A stretch of 64,000 nucleotides of DNA from Rhodospirillaceae bacterium (GTDB lineage Bacteria > Pseudomonadota > Alphaproteobacteria > Rhodospirillales > UBA2165): the NCBI GenBank assembly GCA_947467145.1, contig CANIGJ010000006.1:62001-126000 (forward strand). The letters run 5' to 3'. This document shows, piece after piece, positions 60,996 to 64,000 of this stretch. Below the pieces are notes generated by a model. That model did no database searches. It was given only the letters and a program-made list of their open reading frames with translations, and had not been told where the DNA came from. Positions within the stretch are counted from its first letter, which is position 1. Each line of letters begins with the position of its first letter. The translations under genes and the position numbers were made by a program.

Positions 60996-61948
60996 CAACC
61001 GATCTGGCCGAAGCCGGGATTACGATCCCGGCAGAGCCGGCGCTGATCCGCGCCATCGAAGACTGGCGTCAGTGGCTGACCGTCGAGCGCAATTGTTCGG
61101 CCCATACGCTCGATGCCTATGGGCGCGATCTCGCCGCCTTTCTGAATTTCCTCACCGAACATTCCGGCCATCGCGTCGGCTTGCGTGATCTTGAAGGCCT
61201 GACGGCCGCCGACTTCCGCGCCTATCTCGCGCGCCGCGCCGGCGACGGCCTGACCAAATCCTCCACCGCGCGCGGGCTTTCCAGTTTGCGCAATTTCTTT
61301 CGCTTTCTCGAACGCCGTGGGTTGGCCGCCAACGCGGCCATTGGCGCCGTACGCACCCCGAAGCTACCGCGCGGCGTGCCCAAGCCTTTGTCGGTCGAAG
61401 ACGCCAAGGGGGCGCTCGACGTCGCCGTCGATCTGCATGACGATCCGTGGCAAGCCGCGCGCGATCATGCGCTCTTCACGCTGATCTATGGCTGCGGGTT
61501 GCGTATCAGCGAAGCGCTGTCTTTACGCGTCGGCGATGTTCCGGATGGTGACGCCATTACGATTACCGGTAAGGGCAACAAACAGCGCGTCGTGCCCCTG
61601 CTCCCGATCGTCAAGGAGCGCATCGCGCATTACCAAGCACAGTGCCCCTACAAGCGCGGCAAACGCGATCCGCTATTCGTCGGCGCACGCGGTATGAAGC
61701 TCAATCCCGGCGTCGTGCAGCGCACCATGCGCAAAGTGCGGCTCTATCTCGGCCTGCCCGAAACTGCGACGCCGCACGCGCTGCGCCATTCCTTCGCCAC
61801 ACACTTGCTGGCGGGCGGCGGCGATCTGCGCACCATTCAGGAATTGCTGGGCCACGCGTCGCTGTCGACGACCCAGCGCTATACCGCCGTCGATGAAAAA
61901 CGCTTGATCGACGTCTATAAGGACACCCACCCGCGCGCACGCGGTTGA
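60971..61948 (+). CDS. xerC: Site-specific tyrosine recombinase XerC
   Basis: 325 residues. Catalytic residues are in place: Arg178 (CGLRISEAL), Lys201 (TGKGNKQR), His269 and Arg272 (HALRHS), His295 (LLGHASL), and Tyr304 (RYTAVDEK). The N-terminal SAM-like domain binds DNA. With XerD it resolves chromosome dimers at dif. The ATG at 60971 gives 325 residues; a GTG at 60959 adds four. Adjacent DUF484 supports the housekeeping XerC assignment rather than an integrase. Confidence 0.95.
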   Translation: MAAGSPQLTTDLAEAGITIPAEPALIRAIEDWRQWLTVERNCSAHTLDAYGRDLAAFLNFLTEHSGHRVGLRDLEGLTAADFRAYLARRAGDGLTKSSTARGLSSLRNFFRFLERRGLAANAAIGAVRTPKLPRGVPKPLSVEDAKGALDVAVDLHDDPWQAARDHALFTLIYGCGLRISEALSLRVGDVPDGDAITITGKGNKQRVVPLLPIVKERIAHYQAQCPYKRGKRDPLFVGARGMKLNPGVVQRTMRKVRLYLGLPETATPHALRHSFATHLLAGGGDLRTIQELLGHASLSTTQRYTAVDEKRLIDVYKDTHPRARG

Positions 61949-61979
61949 TACTGCCGTTCAGGGCGGGCAGACTTCAGCC

Positions 61980-62834
61980 ATGAAAATCACACGCTTCAAG
62001 ATCCAGGACAAAACAAGTTACGGCGTCGTCATCGGTGAGGGCATCGTCGATGTCGGCGCCAAGCTGGGCGGCACCTACCCGGACGTCGTCGATGTGTTGC
62101 GCGCCGACGCGCTCAACCGCATTGCCGAATTTTCGGCCGGCCGTATCCCTGATCTCACCTTCGATCAGGTCGAATTCTTGCCACCCGTGCGCAGCCCCAA
62201 CGCGGTACTCGCCGTCGGACGCAATTACGGCAGCGCCTACGAAGACATGGGCACCAAGTTCCCGGGCCATCCCAGCATCTTCATGCGGCGCTACGAGGCG
62301 CAGGCGGCGCATCGCGGCAATTTGGTGCGGCCCAAGGCCTCGCACCTTTACGACGGCGAAGCGGAACTCGCACTCGTCATCGGTAAAGCCGGACGCCACA
62401 TCAGGGAAGCGGACGCCTTTGGTCACATCATCGGCTATTCGATCTTCAACGACGGCACCCTGGTCGATTGGGGCGATCACACGGCGCGCAATGTGACGCC
62501 GGGTAAAAACTTCTTCGCATCGGGCGCCTTCGGCCCGTGGATAGTGACAGCCGACGAGATCGGCGATGCCACCCAGCTTACCATTCTGCATCGCATCAAC
62601 GGCGAAGAGGTCCAACGCGGCTCGACCTCCGAGATGATCTTTTCGATCCCGGCGATCCTCGCCTATCTATCGACATTCTGCGCTCTGGAACCCGGTGACG
62701 TGATCACCACCGGCTCGCCCGGCGGCATCCGCCCGCGTCGCGACAAGGGCCTTTACTATATGCCCGGCGACAGGATCGAGATGGAGATCGATAAGATCGG
62801 CGTTCTCGTGAACACCGTGGTGGACGAGGCCTGA
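61980..62834 (+). CDS. Fumarylacetoacetate hydrolase (FAH) family protein
   Basis: 284 residues. FAH fold with metal ligands in HLYDGEAELALVI (Glu, Glu) and GYSIFNDGTLVDWG (Asp), and ITTGSPGGIRPRRDKGLYYMPGD. The family includes acylpyruvases, isomerases and hydratases of ring-cleavage products. Exact substrate unknown; no catabolic operon adjoins. It is followed by a small convergent membrane-protein gene. Confidence 0.92.
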   Translation: MKITRFKIQDKTSYGVVIGEGIVDVGAKLGGTYPDVVDVLRADALNRIAEFSAGRIPDLTFDQVEFLPPVRSPNAVLAVGRNYGSAYEDMGTKFPGHPSIFMRRYEAQAAHRGNLVRPKASHLYDGEAELALVIGKAGRHIREADAFGHIIGYSIFNDGTLVDWGDHTARNVTPGKNFFASGAFGPWIVTADEIGDATQLTILHRINGEEVQRGSTSEMIFSIPAILAYLSTFCALEPGDVITTGSPGGIRPRRDKGLYYMPGDRIEMEIDKIGVLVNTVVDEA

Positions 62835-63026
62835 TCAGTTCTCGCCGTCGCGCCGTGCATTGCCATTGATCAAAAAGTGAAAGGTGAACATCCAGACGAT
62901 GCTGCCGAGGATGACCGGGCCCGTATAGCCTTGTGCGTTGGGCAGCTTGTCGACGATCACGATCACGGCAAACGGGATTCCATAGATGAAAAACAAACGG
63001 CAGGCCGCCGCGAGCCGCCCTTTCAT
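62835..63026 (-). CDS. Small two-helix membrane protein
   Basis: 63 residues. Two hydrophobic helices (LFFIYGIPFAVIVIV, PVILGSIVWMFTFHFLI) and a polar tail (NGNARRDGEN). It abuts the FAH-family stop. Starts with a standard ATG. No function or family recognised. Confidence 0.6.
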   Translation of the reverse strand: MKGRLAAACRLFFIYGIPFAVIVIVDKLPNAQGYTGPVILGSIVWMFTFHFLINGNARRDGEN

Positions 63027-63047
63027 TCTAGCTGTCCCATCGGTGGC

Positions 63048-63335
63048 CTAAACCGTATCGATCTCTCGGAACCCCTGCTCGGTCGGCACATCGATCGGTG
63101 AGGCGGTCACGTTCGTCACCTTCGATTTGGGCGAACCCTGCCAGCAGGCCTGCACCATATCGTCGACCTGATCCTTCGGCCCGGCAAACACGGCCTCGAC
63201 CGTACCGTCGGCGCGGTTGCGCACCCAGCCGGTGAGGCCGCGCTTGGTCGCACTCTCGACGGTCCAGTTCCGATACCAGACGCGCTGCACCTTGCCTTCG
63301 ATGCGCGCATGCACGGCAATAATATCGCTGCTCAT
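63048..63335 (-). CDS. Acylphosphatase
   Basis: 95 residues. The catalytic Arg22 lies in GKVQRVWYRNWT, where most family members have VQGVWYR, and the catalytic Asn40 in GWVRNRADGTVEA is conserved. It hydrolyses acyl phosphates such as carbamoyl phosphate or 1,3-bisphosphoglycerate. It lies 10 bases after the carboxylase subunit gene on the same strand. Confidence 0.93.
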   Translation of the reverse strand: MSSDIIAVHARIEGKVQRVWYRNWTVESATKRGLTGWVRNRADGTVEAVFAGPKDQVDDMVQACWQGSPKSKVTNVTASPIDVPTEQGFREIDTV

Positions 63336-63345
63336 GGGAAGGTCC

Positions 63346-64000
63346 TTACGCGAACTCGATCAAGGTCTGATTGACCTCGACGCTTTGGCCCGGCGTTACG
63401 AGAACGGCTTTCACCGTACCATCGGCCTCGGCGGTCAGCTGGTTCTCCATCTTCATGGCTTCCACCGACACCAGCGGATCGCCGATGCGCACTTCGGCGC
63501 CCACCGTCACGGCGATAGTTTTGACGAGCCCCGGCATAGGCGAAACCAGTATCTTCTGCGCGCGCGCGTTGGTCTTTTCCGGCATGCGCGACAGCATGTC
63601 GGCAGCACGCGGCGTCATGACGCGCGCGACGGCCCGGAAACCGGTGTGGCGCAAGGTGATCGTATCGCCGGCGCGTTCGCACTGAACAGTATAATCCTCA
63701 CCATCGATGCGCGCCTGGAAAAGGCTTTTGGACGGCGACCAATCGGTGCACACCAGATAGGTATGCGCTGCGGTCCGCACTTCGTAGCCATCCTCGGCCA
63801 CCGCAATCTGCACCGCGTGATGGGTATTGTTGAGCACGACGACCCAGCCGTCATCCTCGACGCGCGGACGCGATGCGGCTGCGATCGCCGTACCATCGCT
63901 GAGGCGCGGCTGCAGATTGGTGCGGCGTGCGGCCAGTATACGGCTCATAACCGCCGCGACCGCAACCAGGCGCCCGACATCGGGATACGTGCCCTGCATC
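63346..64000 (-). CDS. Acetyl/propionyl-CoA carboxylase alpha subunit, C-terminal part
   Basis: The last about 218 residues of a biotin-dependent acyl-CoA carboxylase alpha subunit. The biotin carrier domain is intact, with the biotinyl lysine in VEAMKMEN, and the preceding BT-type beta-barrel is present (ARVMTPRAADMLSRMPEK...LVSPMPGLVKTIAVTVGAEV). Size and the VSVEAMKMEN tail fit PccA-type enzymes. The 5' end and the biotin carboxylase domain lie beyond the window, so substrate preference cannot be stated. An ATG at 63999 is internal, not a true start. Confidence 0.9.
   Translation of the reverse strand, partial: MQGTYPDVGRLVAVAAVMSRILAARRTNLQPRLSDGTAIAAASRPRVEDDGWVVVLNNTHHAVQIAVAEDGYEVRTAAHTYLVCTDWSPSKSLFQARIDGEDYTVQCERAGDTITLRHTGFRAVARVMTPRAADMLSRMPEKTNARAQKILVSPMPGLVKTIAVTVGAEVRIGDPLVSVEAMKMENQLTAEADGTVKAVLVTPGQSVEVNQTLIEFA

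Noticed and set aside
60971-61948. Phage or island integrase
   Set aside because: Size, residues and DUF484 neighbour fit housekeeping XerC; no tRNA attachment site or phage genes nearby.

Overview
The window is a gene-dense, GC-rich stretch of what looks like an alphaproteobacterial chromosome. Support for this: an F1 operon in the order atpH-atpA-atpG-atpD-atpC with no F0 genes attached, a long B12-dependent (class II) ribonucleotide reductase, a ClpS-ClpA pair, an adjacent xerC and DUF484 gene, and a fused malic enzyme/phosphotransacetylase next to MgtE. A Rhodospirillales-like host is my best guess, from gene order only. I see no prophage, transposon or CRISPR array. Most of the window is core metabolism and cell-envelope genes, with small accessory patches.

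Layout. 1-8 kb: a TPR protein, nrdJ with two NrdR-box-like sites, a structured intergenic RNA candidate, a small exported repeat protein, RidA, a VOC protein and a FemAB/GNAT-like protein. 8-15.5 kb: HD hydrolase, clpA/clpS with a clear terminator, a lipoprotein, a D,D-carboxypeptidase with a SPOR domain, and a CPA2-type antiporter behind two palindromic operator-like sites. 15.5-20 kb: a minus-strand operon galU-ugd-pgm-GGCT, which can make UDP-glucose and UDP-glucuronate for surface polysaccharide. 20-23 kb: a tight operon VWA protein / membrane J-domain protein / exported Sel1-HExxH putative protease, which is the least familiar gene set here. 23-31 kb: L-2-hydroxyglutarate-oxidase-like enzyme, TM1410-type glycosidase, a guanidine-II riboswitch with a sugE/gdx exporter, an HPt protein and a response regulator without a kinase, DUF1489, enoyl-CoA hydratase, a small haem-copper-oxidase-like membrane protein, a membrane-tethered methyltransferase, and a DMT transporter with a His-rich tail.

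31-41 kb: mgtE, maeB, tRNA-Leu(GAG), lipB, a degenerate GGDEF protein, a lipoprotein methyltransferase homologue, a TctC-type binding protein, and a run of small exported Gly/Ser/Ala-rich or Cys-motif proteins of unknown function. 41-51.5 kb: SemiSWEET, two hybrid histidine kinases, nu-class-like GST divergent from msrB, a DMT transporter, an orphan LigB-type dioxygenase and a CmcJ/NvfI-like protein. 51.5-64 kb: the ATP synthase F1 operon, priA, a TalC-type transaldolase, DUF484, xerC, an FAH-family hydrolase, acylphosphatase, and the 3' end of a biotin-dependent acyl-CoA carboxylase alpha subunit cut by the window edge.

The best-supported regulatory elements are the guanidine-II (mini-ykkC) riboswitch with a promoter just upstream of sugE, the NrdR-like boxes before nrdJ, the paired palindromes before the antiporter, and three strong hairpin terminators. 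The most promising unexplained signals are the RNA structure at 5346-5507, the repeated decamers upstream of galU, the VWA/J/HExxH operon, and the structured leaders of the kinase at 47599 and of talC.
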